Assembly (NCBI GenBank): GCA_036747295.1
Contig: DAIOCN010000002.1
Coordinates: forward strand, 124,001-188,000
Source: UBA4736 sp002404015
GTDB lineage: Bacteria > Chloroflexota > Dormibacteria > Dormibacterales > Dormibacteraceae
Length of the DNA stretch: 64,000 nt
Direction of reading: 5' to 3'
A program made the position numbers and the translations under genes. The notes beneath the pieces were generated by a model that worked only from the letters and a program-made list of their open reading frames with translations, was not told the origin of the DNA and ran no database searches. Shown here one piece after another: positions 1-8,880 of the stretch. Numbering within the stretch: position 1 is the first letter of the stretch; every line of letters begins with the position of its first letter.

Positions 1-11
1 GCGGCACCACC

Positions 12-111
12 NNNNNNNNNNNNNNNNNNNNNNNNNNNNNNNNNNNNNNNNNNNNNNNNNNNNNNNNNNNNNNNNNNNNNNNNNNNNNNNNNNNNNNNNN
101 NNNNNNNNNNN
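12..111. other. assembly gap (100 N)
   Basis: Exactly 100 unknown bases, the conventional placeholder for a gap of unknown size. The 11 bases before it and the bases after it are both rich in Ala/Gly/Thr-type codons, so the gap probably falls inside the repetitive 5' part of the surface-protein gene that follows. Confidence 0.98.
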
Positions 112-399
112 GCCACCAGCGGCACTACGGCCAGCGGCAGCGCCACCACAACGACTCCCAACCAGACCGGAACCGTGGCGACGGCCACGACTACGGCTCC
201 GGCCAGCAGCACACCGAGCGGAGCTGTGCAGTCGAACTCCGCAACGGCATCGGGAGCGGCCGGAGGAGCGGTCTCCGCGGCCCAGGGCGCGGCGCTCGCC
301 ATGACCGGCACTCCCATCGGCCTCCTCTTCGCCGGCCTGGCCCTACTCTTGCTGGGCGGGCTGTTCCTCGTCCGCCGCAGCCGGGCGCGCGACCTCTAA
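112..399 (+). CDS. C-terminal part of sortase-anchored surface protein (5' end in gap)
   Basis: The reading frame is open from the gap to the stop, so the true start is missing; an ATG-like start at 175 is probably internal. The visible product is a low-complexity Ala/Ser/Thr/Gly stalk. It ends in a cell-wall sorting signal: LAMTG, a hydrophobic helix of about 20 residues, and the basic tail RRSRARDL. LAxTG pentapeptides are typical substrates of class E sortases, and a sortase gene starts 100 bp downstream, so enzyme and substrate look paired. The protein is presumably exported and attached to the envelope. Its function cannot be told from the stalk. Confidence 0.75.
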   Translation, partial: ATSGTTASGSATTTTPNQTGTVATATTTAPASSTPSGAVQSNSATASGAAGGAVSAAQGAALAMTGTPIGLLFAGLALLLLGGLFLVRRSRARDL

Positions 400-420
400 C
401 CGACCACGAAGCAGTTCAAG

Positions 421-449
421 ACGGCGGCTCGCACCGTGCGGGCCGCCGT
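421..449 (+). terminator. strong hairpin after surface-protein gene
   Basis: Two 14-nt arms (421-434 and 436-449) pair except for one G-T position, around a single central base. The hairpin lies 22 bp after the stop codon and has no clear U-tract. It may end transcription of the surface-protein gene or separate it from the sortase gene. Confidence 0.5.
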
Positions 450-498
450 TCTCGTCGCGCCTCAATCCACCCCGGGTTCAAGGAGAGAAAGCCACAAG

Positions 499-1188
499 AT
501 GGACTCGGAAATGACGAGCTCCCGAGTCCTCGCCGACCGGCGGACCGGCCGGCGGCGCGGCGGCCGGCGCCTACCGATCCTGGTGGGCCGCGGCCTCGTC
601 ATCCTCGGACTGCTTTCCCTGATCGCCTTCACCGCCGACTTCGCCCTCGGACTCTGGCAGCAGCAGCAGCTGAACGAGACCTGGCACCGGCAGCAGCTCG
701 CGGCGGCCGCCACCGCGCCGCCCGCCCGCGGCGGTGAGCACAGCACCGGTCCCGCCATCGATCCGCGGCCGGTCGACGGCGTCGACTTCGGGCTCCGGGT
801 GCCGCGGATCGGCTACGAGGCTGCGGTCGCCGAAGGCACCGACGCCAACGTGCTGGCAGGCGGCCCCGGCCACTACCCCGAGATGGCCTGGCCCGGCCAG
901 CGCGGAAACGTCGGCGTCGCCGCCCACAACGTGTACTGGATCCAGTTCAACGACCTGCAACCAGGCGACCGGATCGTCCTCCAGTCCCGCTGGGGCGACT
1001 ACACCTACCAGGTGACCGCGAAGCGGATCGTGATGCCTGACGACCGAACGGTCCTGGTCCAGACCGGCCCGCCGCGGCTCACCCTGACCACCTGCTGGCC
1101 GCTCTGGGCGGGGGCCTTCGCCAACCAGCGCCTGGTCATCTTCGCCGACCAGGTGGATCCGTCGCCCAGCCCCGCTCAGGCAAGCTGA
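499..1188 (+). CDS. sortase (class E-like transpeptidase)
   Basis: Membrane-anchored cysteine transpeptidase that would cut sorted proteins at LAxTG-like motifs and attach them to the envelope. I chose the ATG at 499 (229 aa) because AGGAG lies at 481-485; an upstream in-frame start at 436 has no such site. A basic N-terminus precedes one membrane helix at about residues 25-53. The catalytic triad is visible: His143 in VAAHNVYW, Cys199 in TLTTC and Arg211 in NQRLVIFA. The gene directly follows a protein bearing an LAMTG signal. Its end overlaps the convergent glycosyltransferase gene by 13 bp. Confidence 0.88.
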   Translation: MDSEMTSSRVLADRRTGRRRGGRRLPILVGRGLVILGLLSLIAFTADFALGLWQQQQLNETWHRQQLAAAATAPPARGGEHSTGPAIDPRPVDGVDFGLRVPRIGYEAAVAEGTDANVLAGGPGHYPEMAWPGQRGNVGVAAHNVYWIQFNDLQPGDRIVLQSRWGDYTYQVTAKRIVMPDDRTVLVQTGPPRLTLTTCWPLWAGAFANQRLVIFADQVDPSPSPAQAS

Positions 1189-2141
1189 GGCGGGATGGCG
1201 GAGTCCCTGGTCTCGGCCGTGACCCCGCCCATCAGGTAGAACCGGCGCAGCAGCCGGGCGGTGATCAATTGCGCCGTCCTGACGTTGCTGGCGTCGGCCA
1301 GCGCGAGCGAGCCGGAGAGCAGCCGCCCCGCCCGGTCGGCAACCGCTGGCGCGCGCGCCCAGGCCAGCACCGCCAGCCGGTCGGCCAGGCCCCTGCCGGG
1401 TCCGACCAGCGCCTCCAGCGCCAGACCATGTTTCTGCGCGATGCGCACCAAGTCCCTTCCGGTCTGGAATTCCTGGCGCCCAAAGTCGGCGCGGCTCAGG
1501 CGGTGGAGGTGGTGGGAGAACGCCGCCGGCTCGAAGACCAGGGGCACGCCCAGCGCCGAGACCCGGATCCCGAAGTCGAGGTCCTGGTTGCGAAGCAGCG
1601 TCTCGTCGAAGCCGCCCACCTCGCGCCAGGTGGCGGCGGTCACCGAGAGGTTGGCGTCCCAGACGTGGCGGGCCAGGAGGCCGGGCCGGACCAGCTTCCA
1701 CAGGGTTACATCCTGCCCCTGCTGGTAGACCAGCGAGGTCCCAGCCCGATCGCAGCCGGGCGCCAGCGGATACGGCCCCTGGACCAGGGCCGGGCCTTCC
1801 CGGCGCTGCACGGCGAGGTGGGCGGCGACCAGGTTGGGATTGGCCAGCTGGTCGTCGTCGAGGAAGATCAGGACCTCGCCCTCGGCGGCCGCCGCGGCGA
1901 CGTTGCGAGCGGCGCCGCTGCCCCGGCCGCCACTCTGGACCCAGCGCAGGTCGAAGCCCGGCCGCAGGCTCTGCAGCTCCTCGTAGCTGCCGTCGGTCGA
2001 ACCGTCGTCGCAGACCACCACCTGGAAGAGCCGCAGGTCGGTCTGCCGGCCGAGGGCGTCAAGGGTCTGGCGCAGCATCGGCAGGTGGTTGCGGGTGGGG
2101 ATGCAGATCGTGACGGCAGGCTTCGGGGCCTCAGCCGGCAT
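1176..2141 (-). CDS. family 2 glycosyltransferase
   Basis: A GT-A-fold glycosyltransferase of 321 aa. The N-terminus reads VTICIPTRNHLP, followed by DDGSTD at 45-50 for nucleotide-sugar binding and LDDDQ at 94-98 as the DxD-like metal site. The ATG at 2141 has GGAGG about 10 nt upstream; the frame stays open to 2321, but that extension is not protein-like. It is the last gene of a minus-strand exopolysaccharide cluster and probably adds a sugar to the lipid-linked repeat unit on the cytoplasmic face. The donor and acceptor sugars cannot be read from the sequence. Confidence 0.85.
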   Translation of the reverse strand: MPAEAPKPAVTICIPTRNHLPMLRQTLDALGRQTDLRLFQVVVCDDGSTDGSYEELQSLRPGFDLRWVQSGGRGSGAARNVAAAAAEGEVLIFLDDDQLANPNLVAAHLAVQRREGPALVQGPYPLAPGCDRAGTSLVYQQGQDVTLWKLVRPGLLARHVWDANLSVTAATWREVGGFDETLLRNQDLDFGIRVSALGVPLVFEPAAFSHHLHRLSRADFGRQEFQTGRDLVRIAQKHGLALEALVGPGRGLADRLAVLAWARAPAVADRAGRLLSGSLALADASNVRTAQLITARLLRRFYLMGGVTAETRDSAIPPQLA

Positions 2142-2367
2142 GTCTAACCGCCTCCGCTGCCTCCGGCTCGGCGGAAGCGAAGGCCGGTCACGATGAACGT
2201 GGTCGTGGGCAATCCTTGCCCTCCCAGCTGCCAGCAGGACGGAGTTAATCACATCGCCCGACTGGGCCCGCCCGCTTAGCGGCAGATCGCCGGGTCGTGC
2301 TCCAGAGCGCCCGTCGGCCAACTCCCGCTGGCCTGGGACGGTGCGTCGCGGCGGCGCGAGACCCGCG

Positions 2368-3705
2368 CTACAGCGTCGAGCCCACTTCGCCGAGGGCGCG
2401 CCGCGGGCTGAGCAGCCGGGCGGTGTAATAGGCGATGACCGCCAGCTTGACGGCTGCTCCGGCCGCGTACCCCAGCGCGGCTCCCACCAGGCCGAGGCGC
2501 GGGATGAGGAGCAGGCCGCAGACGACCGTGGTGACCGCGGCGCAGCCTGTGGCGAGAGCGTCGACCTTGGGCCGGCCGAGCCCGATGACGGTCTTCTCGA
2601 AGGCCAGGTAGAAGCAGTACAGGCCGCTTCCCACCGCGAGCACCGGGAGCACCTGGGCGGCGGCCAGGTAGCGGGCGCCGAAGATCAGCGTCACCGTGCC
2701 GCGGCCGAAGAAGACGGTCAAGAGGACGCCCGGGACGACGATGGCGCCGATCATCAGCAGCGCCGCGGCGAGCAGCCGGCGCACCTCCCCAGCCGACATC
2801 GCCGCCACCCGGGGCGTGAGCACCGCGCAGATCGCCCCGGGCGCCAGGCCGAGGGCCACCATCAGGGTCCGGGCGGCCGCGTACCCGCCGGAGAGCTCCC
2901 TGGGCAGCATGTGCAGCACCAGCACCAGGTCGCTGCCCGCCCACACCGTGAAGGCCGCCGTCTGCACCACCTGCGGCCACGTGAAGTGCGCGATCACGCG
3001 GAGCAGGCCGAGCCTGAACAGCTCGGGTCGGAAGCGCAGGCCCAGAGGGCGGAAGCGCTGCACCAACAGCACCGCCGGCACATTGGCGATCCCGAAGATC
3101 AGAAAGTAGAGGGCGGCGCTGCGCAGCCCGGCCAGGCCTGCCGCCACCGTCGCAACGAGCTGGAGCGAGTTGGCGAGAACATAGAAGGCGGTCATGTGCC
3201 GGAATCGCTGTAGCCCTGTCTGGGTGGCGTAGTAGGTGGCGTAGATCGCCACCCCGACCAGGTTCACGAGAAGGCCGATCAGCATCCATCCCGAGAGCCC
3301 CGCGGCCAGCGCGATCGGCACGGCGAGCAGCAGGCTCAGACCCAACATGGCCGCCACGACCGCCAGCCAGTTGCTGAAGTAGAGCTCCTGGTCGGCGACG
3401 CTGTCCCGATGCCGGCTCAGGTACCTGCCCAGCCCGCTCGGTGCGTTCTGGATGAGGATGCTGCTGAAGGTGACGATGGTCAGGGCGTACGTCAGCAATC
3501 CGAACTCGGCGGGCACCAGCAGGCGGGCCGCGGCCACCGAGAACAGAAGGCCGAGCAGGCGGGCGCTGGACGTGCCGGCCAGGATCACGGCCGACGGGCC
3601 GATCAGCGTGCGGGCGGCCGCGAGCAGCCGCGGCCCCGCCGGCTGCGCGACGCTCTGACGCTGCGGGCCCGGCCGGACGGCGGGAGCGGACGTGGCCTCA
3701 GCCAA
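2368..3705 (-). CDS. polysaccharide flippase (Wzx/MVF-like)
   Basis: A 445-aa integral membrane protein with a basic, Pro/Gln-rich cytoplasmic N-terminus and about 12-14 hydrophobic helices, the length and pattern of the MOP-superfamily flippases that move lipid-linked oligosaccharides across the membrane. Its start overlaps the end of the polymerase gene by 8 bp, which implies co-translation. With the polymerase, the Wzz-like protein and the initiating transferase upstream, it completes a Wzy-dependent assembly set. The 226 bp between this gene and the glycosyltransferase downstream (2142-2367) hold no supported gene. Confidence 0.85.
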   Translation of the reverse strand: MAEATSAPAVRPGPQRQSVAQPAGPRLLAAARTLIGPSAVILAGTSSARLLGLLFSVAAARLLVPAEFGLLTYALTIVTFSSILIQNAPSGLGRYLSRHRDSVADQELYFSNWLAVVAAMLGLSLLLAVPIALAAGLSGWMLIGLLVNLVGVAIYATYYATQTGLQRFRHMTAFYVLANSLQLVATVAAGLAGLRSAALYFLIFGIANVPAVLLVQRFRPLGLRFRPELFRLGLLRVIAHFTWPQVVQTAAFTVWAGSDLVLVLHMLPRELSGGYAAARTLMVALGLAPGAICAVLTPRVAAMSAGEVRRLLAAALLMIGAIVVPGVLLTVFFGRGTVTLIFGARYLAAAQVLPVLAVGSGLYCFYLAFEKTVIGLGRPKVDALATGCAAVTTVVCGLLLIPRLGLVGAALGYAAGAAVKLAVIAYYTARLLSPRRALGEVGSTL

Positions 3706-5239
3706 CCGCCAGTGCCCTCCTCGCGGGCTGCACAGCCACCTCCTCGGGCGCGGTCACGGCCAGGGACTGGCTCCAGGCCAGGGAGAACAGCCCGACCATC
3801 ATCCAGAACAGCTGGGAGACGCCGGCAAAACCCATGTACTCGGCGGTCAGCTCCATCAGCAGCAGGCCCACGACCGACCCGGCCACCAGGCCGCCGAGGA
3901 CCCCAGCCCAGCTATGCGCGCCATGCGCGCGCCAGGCCGAGGCCAGAAGGCCGAACTGCACCACCAGCAGCATCGCCACCCCGCCCACGCCGGCCCGGAA
4001 CGCCATCCGTATGAACTCGTTGTCGACGAAGTTCACGAGCGTCCGAGGGATGTCCGACGGGATCACCGTGCCGGTTCCGAACCAGTAGCGGTGATCGGTC
4101 ATCAGGGAGGGCAGGAAGAATTGCTTCCAGTACTGCATCCGGAACTCCATCGTGTGCGGCAGCTCGAAGACAGGCCGCCCGTAGACGAAGAGCTGCTGCT
4201 GGGCGAAGCGGCTGCTAATCATCGGCCAGAGGAGGACGGCGGCCAGGACGCCGGCGGCCAGCATCGGACCGAGATGCGGGGGCAGCCGGCGGGCATGGAG
4301 GCAGACGACCAGGCACACGAAAGGCAGGGCGATGGCCGAGGCCCAGGTCTGGCTGGCGACGATGGCGCCGCCATTGACGAGCATCACGACCCCCAGCCAT
4401 AGGGACGGGAATCCGCGCACCCGGTTCGTGTGGAGGGCGAACGCGAGGGCGAAGTTGAAGACTCCGAACGCGCCCAGGGCGCTGAAATGCTCGAGGGTGG
4501 AGTTGGCCCGATACACCGCTTCCTCGATTCCCACCGAGGGCGGCGCCGGGAAGTAAGCGTCGCTGAAGCTCCGCACGCCGGGCAGGTCGGCGGCCTGGGC
4601 GAGCCCCAGGAAGCCCACGATCACGCTGGCCAGCAGCATCGCGTTGAGAACCAGCCTCAGGTCCCGCCCATCCAGCTGCGAGCGCGAGTAGATCCAGTAG
4701 ATGATCAGGAACTGCGCCGGCGCCAGCACCGACATCCAGGTCGGAAGATCGGCGTCTGTCTGGGTGACGATGAGCGCCAGCGCCGGCACCAGCACCACAA
4801 AGCCGACGAAGGCAACGACCAGGCCGTCCAGCCAGGTCAGGCGAGCGCCCGGGGGGGCCTCTTTGACCAAGCCGCGCTTCAGCAGCAGCGCGGCCAGGGT
4901 GAGCAGGATCAGCACCTCGCCCGGGCGGAGCAGAGGGATCACCGTGCCCCTCCCCAGACCGGCTGTGAGCGGGACGGCGAGGGCGAGGATCACGCAGGCC
5001 ACTCCCGTTCGCCAGACGGCAAGGAGAAAGACGGCCGCGGCGATGGCGGCTCCCGCCGCCCCCAGGGCGCCCCGAGGGCCGAAGAGAGCTGTCAGCGGGA
5101 TCGCCGCGACCAGCGCCAGCATGCCCGTCAGGAGGAGGGCGTTGACCGGCGCCCCCTGACCCTGGCTGGCGCGCCTCGCCTCAGGCGACCGCAGGTAGAC
5201 CACGGATCCCGCCCAGGCCCAGCGCGTCGACGTAGCCAT
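3698..5239 (-). CDS. O-antigen ligase/polymerase-like membrane protein (Wzy-like)
   Basis: A large hydrophobic protein with about 11-12 predicted membrane helices and a long periplasmic loop in its second half (around MEFRMQYWKQFFLPSL and the following RYWFGTG). This is the arrangement of Wzy/WaaL-family enzymes, which polymerise or ligate lipid-linked repeats outside the membrane. Start choice is uncertain: the ATG at 5239 overlaps the upstream gene by 59 bp with GGGAG about 12 nt before it, while a GTG at 5203 overlaps by only 23 bp. Context between a flippase and glycosyltransferases favours polymerase over ligase. Confidence 0.8.
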   Translation of the reverse strand: MATSTRWAWAGSVVYLRSPEARRASQGQGAPVNALLLTGMLALVAAIPLTALFGPRGALGAAGAAIAAAVFLLAVWRTGVACVILALAVPLTAGLGRGTVIPLLRPGEVLILLTLAALLLKRGLVKEAPPGARLTWLDGLVVAFVGFVVLVPALALIVTQTDADLPTWMSVLAPAQFLIIYWIYSRSQLDGRDLRLVLNAMLLASVIVGFLGLAQAADLPGVRSFSDAYFPAPPSVGIEEAVYRANSTLEHFSALGAFGVFNFALAFALHTNRVRGFPSLWLGVVMLVNGGAIVASQTWASAIALPFVCLVVCLHARRLPPHLGPMLAAGVLAAVLLWPMISSRFAQQQLFVYGRPVFELPHTMEFRMQYWKQFFLPSLMTDHRYWFGTGTVIPSDIPRTLVNFVDNEFIRMAFRAGVGGVAMLLVVQFGLLASAWRAHGAHSWAGVLGGLVAGSVVGLLLMELTAEYMGFAGVSQLFWMMVGLFSLAWSQSLAVTAPEEVAVQPARRALAVG

Positions 5240-7448
5240 CCGAGATCGACTCCCAGCTGATGGCCTTCAGCGCGCCGGCGGCCCGCTCCGCCTGCCGGCG
5301 GCCCCGCTCGGGCTGGTCCAACAGCTCCTCGATGCGTTCTGCGAGCTCGTCCACGTCGCCAGGCGTGAAATAGGACACGCAGCCGGGAGGAAAGTACTCC
5401 TCCATCGCGGCCAGCCGCGAGCAGACCGCCGGGATCCCCAGCGCGGCGTAGTCGATCAGCCGGGTGGGCAGGATCAGGCTGCCGTAGCCGTCGTCCAGGA
5501 TCGGCACCAGCCCGATCGTGGCCCGGCTGACGCGATCGATCGCCTGCTGCCACTCGGGGATGAAGCCCTGGAAGTCGACCTGCCCCGCGACGCCCAGCTC
5601 GCTCGCCAGCCGGCGCAGCTGGGACTGGTACTCGCCGTCGCCGATCAGCTCGAAGCGGAGGTCGGGCCAGCGCTCGAGAAGCCGCGGCAGAGCCCGCATC
5701 ACCAGCTGCAGACCGTAGCGCTCGATCTGGACGCCGTGGGCCACCAGCACCGGTGAGCCGGCCGTTGTGTGGGCTGCCTTCTGCTCCGGCGGATACTGGG
5801 TGTTCGGCACCACCGCGACCCGCTCCGGGTCGGCGCCTCGGCCGACCAGGATGCGGCGCCAGGTGTCGGACACTGTGATGACGCCATCCGCCCAGCGCAC
5901 GGCGGCCTGCTCGCAGAGGACCGCCAGCCGGACCAGCGGATGACCGGCTCGCAGCCGGAGGCGAGTGGCGGTCAGCTCGGGGTTCATCTCCAGCATGTTG
6001 AGAACGACCCGGGCGCCCCGCAGCTTGGGCACCAGCGCCGTGAACACGGCCAGGTCGGGCTGGTTGTAGACATCCACGCTGCGGTAGCGCCGGAGGGCGC
6101 CGAGCACGGAGACCAGGGGCAGCGCCAGCAGCAGGATGCTGCAGTACTCGAACACGTACCAGAGCGGGTGCGAGCGCCGGTGGTGGACCGGCAGCCGGTA
6201 CACGCGGAGCCCCGGCAGCCCCTCCTTGCCGAGTCCGACCAGGTTCGAGATCCAGGGGCAGAGCACGTCGACCTCGGCCCCGGCGGCGAGCAGGCTGCGC
6301 ACGTTCCGGAGGATCACGTGGTCCGGGAACGGGTACCCGCTCACCACGAGCACCCGTTCGGGCCTGGCGGAGGCGGCGGCTGCGAGCCGCGAGCCCAGCT
6401 CCTGCAGCGCGTCCTCGCGCTGGCTGACAAGGGCCGCCTTCAGCGCGCGGCTGCGCGCGGCAAGCTCGGCTGAGCGGCTGACCGCCTCGCGGAGGGAAGC
6501 GGCCATCGCCTCGGGGCGGTTGGCCGTGAACAGCGCCGCGGAGCCGAAGCGCTCCCTGAGGCCGGGCTGGTCCGAGAGCACCATCGGCTGTCCGAGACCC
6601 GCCGCCTCGAACGCCGCCCGGCTCATGGTGTTGGTCTCCTCGCTGAAGACAGCGACCACGTCGGCGGCGAGCATCTCGGCCAGGAAGCGGGGATAGTCCA
6701 GGAAGCCGGTCAGCACGATGTTGCCGGCTGCCGGGCGCCTGAGCGCCCCCGGCAGCCGGAGCGGATCCCCGGTGAACCGGACCTCGAGCTCGGGCACCAG
6801 CTCAGCGGCCGCCAGGGCGCCCGCGAAGGGCTCGGTCTCGTCGAAGCTGCCCGCTACGAGGACGCGCGGTCGGGATCCGCGAGCCACCGGCTCGCCGGCC
6901 TCGGTCTCGCCGGGCACGTCGTCGGGGAGCAGGAGGACGGGCACGTGCCATCCGGCCAGGAGCTCGCGGTCGGAGTCGGTATGAACGAGCGCCACCGCAA
7001 CCCGCCTCAGCAGCACGCGATGGATCGGTCGCGACCAGGCCCAGCGGCGATCTGTGAAGGCGCCCGTATGGCAGTCGACGACCAACCGCGCGGAGTTGAG
7101 CGCGCACCAGCCCCACGCCACAATCGGCGCGAAGACCGGAGGGGTGGTCACGACGACTACCGCCGGGCGCTCGCGGCTCAGCTTGCCCCAGGTGCGCGCC
7201 GTGTCAGCCAGATAGCGGAGCGGCAGCAGCCAGCGGCTCCGCACCGGCGCGCCCGCCCGGGTGAAGAGCACGCCGCCCTCGAGACTGCGGGCGAGGGCCG
7301 CGGTGCGGGCCTGGAAGCGGTCCCAACCCACCACGACTGGGGCTCCGCGCCCGGCCTCGCGGCCATTGCCAGGCCGGGCGGGTCGGGGTCGGGCCGAACT
7401 GATCGGTTGGGCCGCGGTGCCGCCGCTATGCGGAGCGGCGTCGCTCAC
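5181..7448 (-). CDS. two-domain glycosyltransferase (GT4-like tandem fusion)
   Basis: At 755 aa this is about twice the usual GT4 length. Residues about 35-360 form one GT-B-like unit (VVDCHTGAFTDRRWAW near its middle, then FSEETNTMSRAAFEAAG, the usual donor-binding C-half pattern). Residues about 365-745 form a second unit (VVSGYPFPDHVI, then NQPDLAVFT, VSDTWRRILV and LILPTRLIDYAALGIPAV). The two units probably add successive sugars to the same lipid-linked acceptor. The gene overlaps its neighbours at both ends (23 bp with the Wzz-like gene), so it sits inside a tight operon. It could also be a duplication in which one half has lost activity; both halves keep recognisable donor-site segments. 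Confidence 0.82.
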   Translation of the reverse strand: MSDAAPHSGGTAAQPISSARPRPARPGNGREAGRGAPVVVGWDRFQARTAALARSLEGGVLFTRAGAPVRSRWLLPLRYLADTARTWGKLSRERPAVVVVTTPPVFAPIVAWGWCALNSARLVVDCHTGAFTDRRWAWSRPIHRVLLRRVAVALVHTDSDRELLAGWHVPVLLLPDDVPGETEAGEPVARGSRPRVLVAGSFDETEPFAGALAAAELVPELEVRFTGDPLRLPGALRRPAAGNIVLTGFLDYPRFLAEMLAADVVAVFSEETNTMSRAAFEAAGLGQPMVLSDQPGLRERFGSAALFTANRPEAMAASLREAVSRSAELAARSRALKAALVSQREDALQELGSRLAAAASARPERVLVVSGYPFPDHVILRNVRSLLAAGAEVDVLCPWISNLVGLGKEGLPGLRVYRLPVHHRRSHPLWYVFEYCSILLLALPLVSVLGALRRYRSVDVYNQPDLAVFTALVPKLRGARVVLNMLEMNPELTATRLRLRAGHPLVRLAVLCEQAAVRWADGVITVSDTWRRILVGRGADPERVAVVPNTQYPPEQKAAHTTAGSPVLVAHGVQIERYGLQLVMRALPRLLERWPDLRFELIGDGEYQSQLRRLASELGVAGQVDFQGFIPEWQQAIDRVSRATIGLVPILDDGYGSLILPTRLIDYAALGIPAVCSRLAAMEEYFPPGCVSYFTPGDVDELAERIEELLDQPERGRRQAERAAGALKAISWESISDGYVDALGLGGIRGLPAVA

Positions 7449-8880
7449 GGAGGATCCCGCTCTTGCGGCCGTTCTGGATCAGGATGCTGGCCACCAGCGG
7501 CACGCCCGACATCCGCAGCAGCTCGGCCGTCTCCCGGGCGTCCTCGAGGCGAGTGCTCCCGGCCGTGGCGACGACGATGGCGGCGTCCGTTCGCGCGGCC
7601 AGCGCCATGGCGACAGGGTGGCTGGTGGGCGTGGGCACGGAGGTCACGACCAGGTCGTAGCTCTTGCCGTCGGCGTCGCCGTCGCGGGGGTCCCAGGTGG
7701 GATGGCCGATGGGCAGCGCGAGCGTTCCGTCAGTGCTCTGGACCGGCTCCGGCTGGTTCCGGTCCATCTCGGCGGCAACCGTGTCCGGGTCGGCGCGCTC
7801 CTCGCCCCCGCCGAATACGACGACCGCCCGGTTGGAGCGCCCCGCGGCCGCGGCCACCCCGTTCGCGGACTCGGCGGCGCTATCGGACTCGGCGGCGCCC
7901 ACCAGCATCAGGGTCCGAGCTTCCGGGTTCTGCGAGAGCACGCTCGCCCAGGCCGCGGAGTACGCCGCGAGGATCCGGGCCTGGCCCCCAGGCCGGCTGA
8001 AGTCGACCGTCACGGCCACGGGTGTTCCGGTCGCGTCTGCAAGGGCGTCGGGGCTGTGGATCCGGCCGTCGATGCGGTCAAGCAGCAGTGTCAGCATCAC
8101 GCCCAGGAGGAGCCCGAGCAGCAGCCCGCCGCCGATGTAGAGCGGCGGCACGGGGCGGATCGGACGAATCGGCGGGGTCGCGGGTTCGGAGACGGAGAGG
8201 GCGTTCCCCAGCACGTCCTGCCGCGCCTGCAGGCTCTGCCGCTGGTGGTAGGTGTCGGAATACTGGTTCTGGAGAACCGTCAGCCGCGCCTGGTGGGAGC
8301 TGATCGCCCCCGCCAGCGTCCCGTCGGCGTTGGGACCGCTGCCCACCTGGAGGCGGGAGAGGGCGTCCTGCTCCGCCTTGATCAAGCCGTCAAGGCGCTC
8401 GATCTCGCCGTCCAGGTAGGTCCTCTGGCTGGCCAGTCGCTGGTCGACCTCCTGTTTGTTCAGGGCGATCGTGTGGCTGGCCACACCGTTGGCGAGCAGG
8501 GTCGCCTCGGCCGGGCTGGTCGAGGTGGCGGTGACGACGATCAGGTCGGTGCCCTTGAGCACCTGCACAGAGACCTGGCTGGAGAGGCGGTCCAGCCCGG
8601 AGATGGGGATGCCGCGATCGGCCGCGACGGCCTCGGTGACGGTCCGGCTCGTCGCCTTGGCGATGAAGTACTGGCTGAGCAGCTGAGTGTTCTGCAGGTT
8701 GGTGTCGAAGTCACCTGTCGAGCTGAGCCGTGTGTCGACGAGCAGCTGGGTGGTGGCCGCGTAGACCGGCGTCTCCAGCGCCGACGCGCCCAGTCCGGCG
8801 CCCGCCCCCAGGGCCACCAAGAGGGCTACCGCCCAGGGTCGGCGGCGCAGGCGCACCAGGAAGTCGGAGGTGCGGATCAC
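7426..8880 (-). CDS. Wzz-like chain-length protein with degenerate kinase-like domain
   Basis: A polysaccharide co-polymerase of 484 aa. The start is GTG at 8880, whose last bases form a GTGA overlap with the stop of the upstream transferase gene; longer in-frame extensions are shadows of that gene. The order is a membrane helix at about 15-33, a periplasmic Wzz domain with a coiled-coil middle, a Pro-rich turn, a second helix near 240-260, then a cytoplasmic domain shaped like a BY-kinase. That domain keeps the late strand pattern DAAIVVATAGSTR, but where Walker A should be it reads LMLVGAAESDSAAESA, with no GKS/GKT. ATP binding is therefore doubtful. It probably sets polymer length. Confidence 0.82.
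   Translation of the reverse strand: MIRTSDFLVRLRRRPWAVALLVALGAGAGLGASALETPVYAATTQLLVDTRLSSTGDFDTNLQNTQLLSQYFIAKATSRTVTEAVAADRGIPISGLDRLSSQVSVQVLKGTDLIVVTATSTSPAEATLLANGVASHTIALNKQEVDQRLASQRTYLDGEIERLDGLIKAEQDALSRLQVGSGPNADGTLAGAISSHQARLTVLQNQYSDTYHQRQSLQARQDVLGNALSVSEPATPPIRPIRPVPPLYIGGGLLLGLLLGVMLTLLLDRIDGRIHSPDALADATGTPVAVTVDFSRPGGQARILAAYSAAWASVLSQNPEARTLMLVGAAESDSAAESANGVAAAAGRSNRAVVVFGGGEERADPDTVAAEMDRNQPEPVQSTDGTLALPIGHPTWDPRDGDADGKSYDLVVTSVPTPTSHPVAMALAARTDAAIVVATAGSTRLEDARETAELLRMSGVPLVASILIQNGRKSGILRERRRSA

Noticed and set aside
571..1701. Minus-strand frame of 376 codons over the first sortase
   Set aside because: Rich in Arg/Gly/Pro without motifs and antisense to a well-supported sortase.
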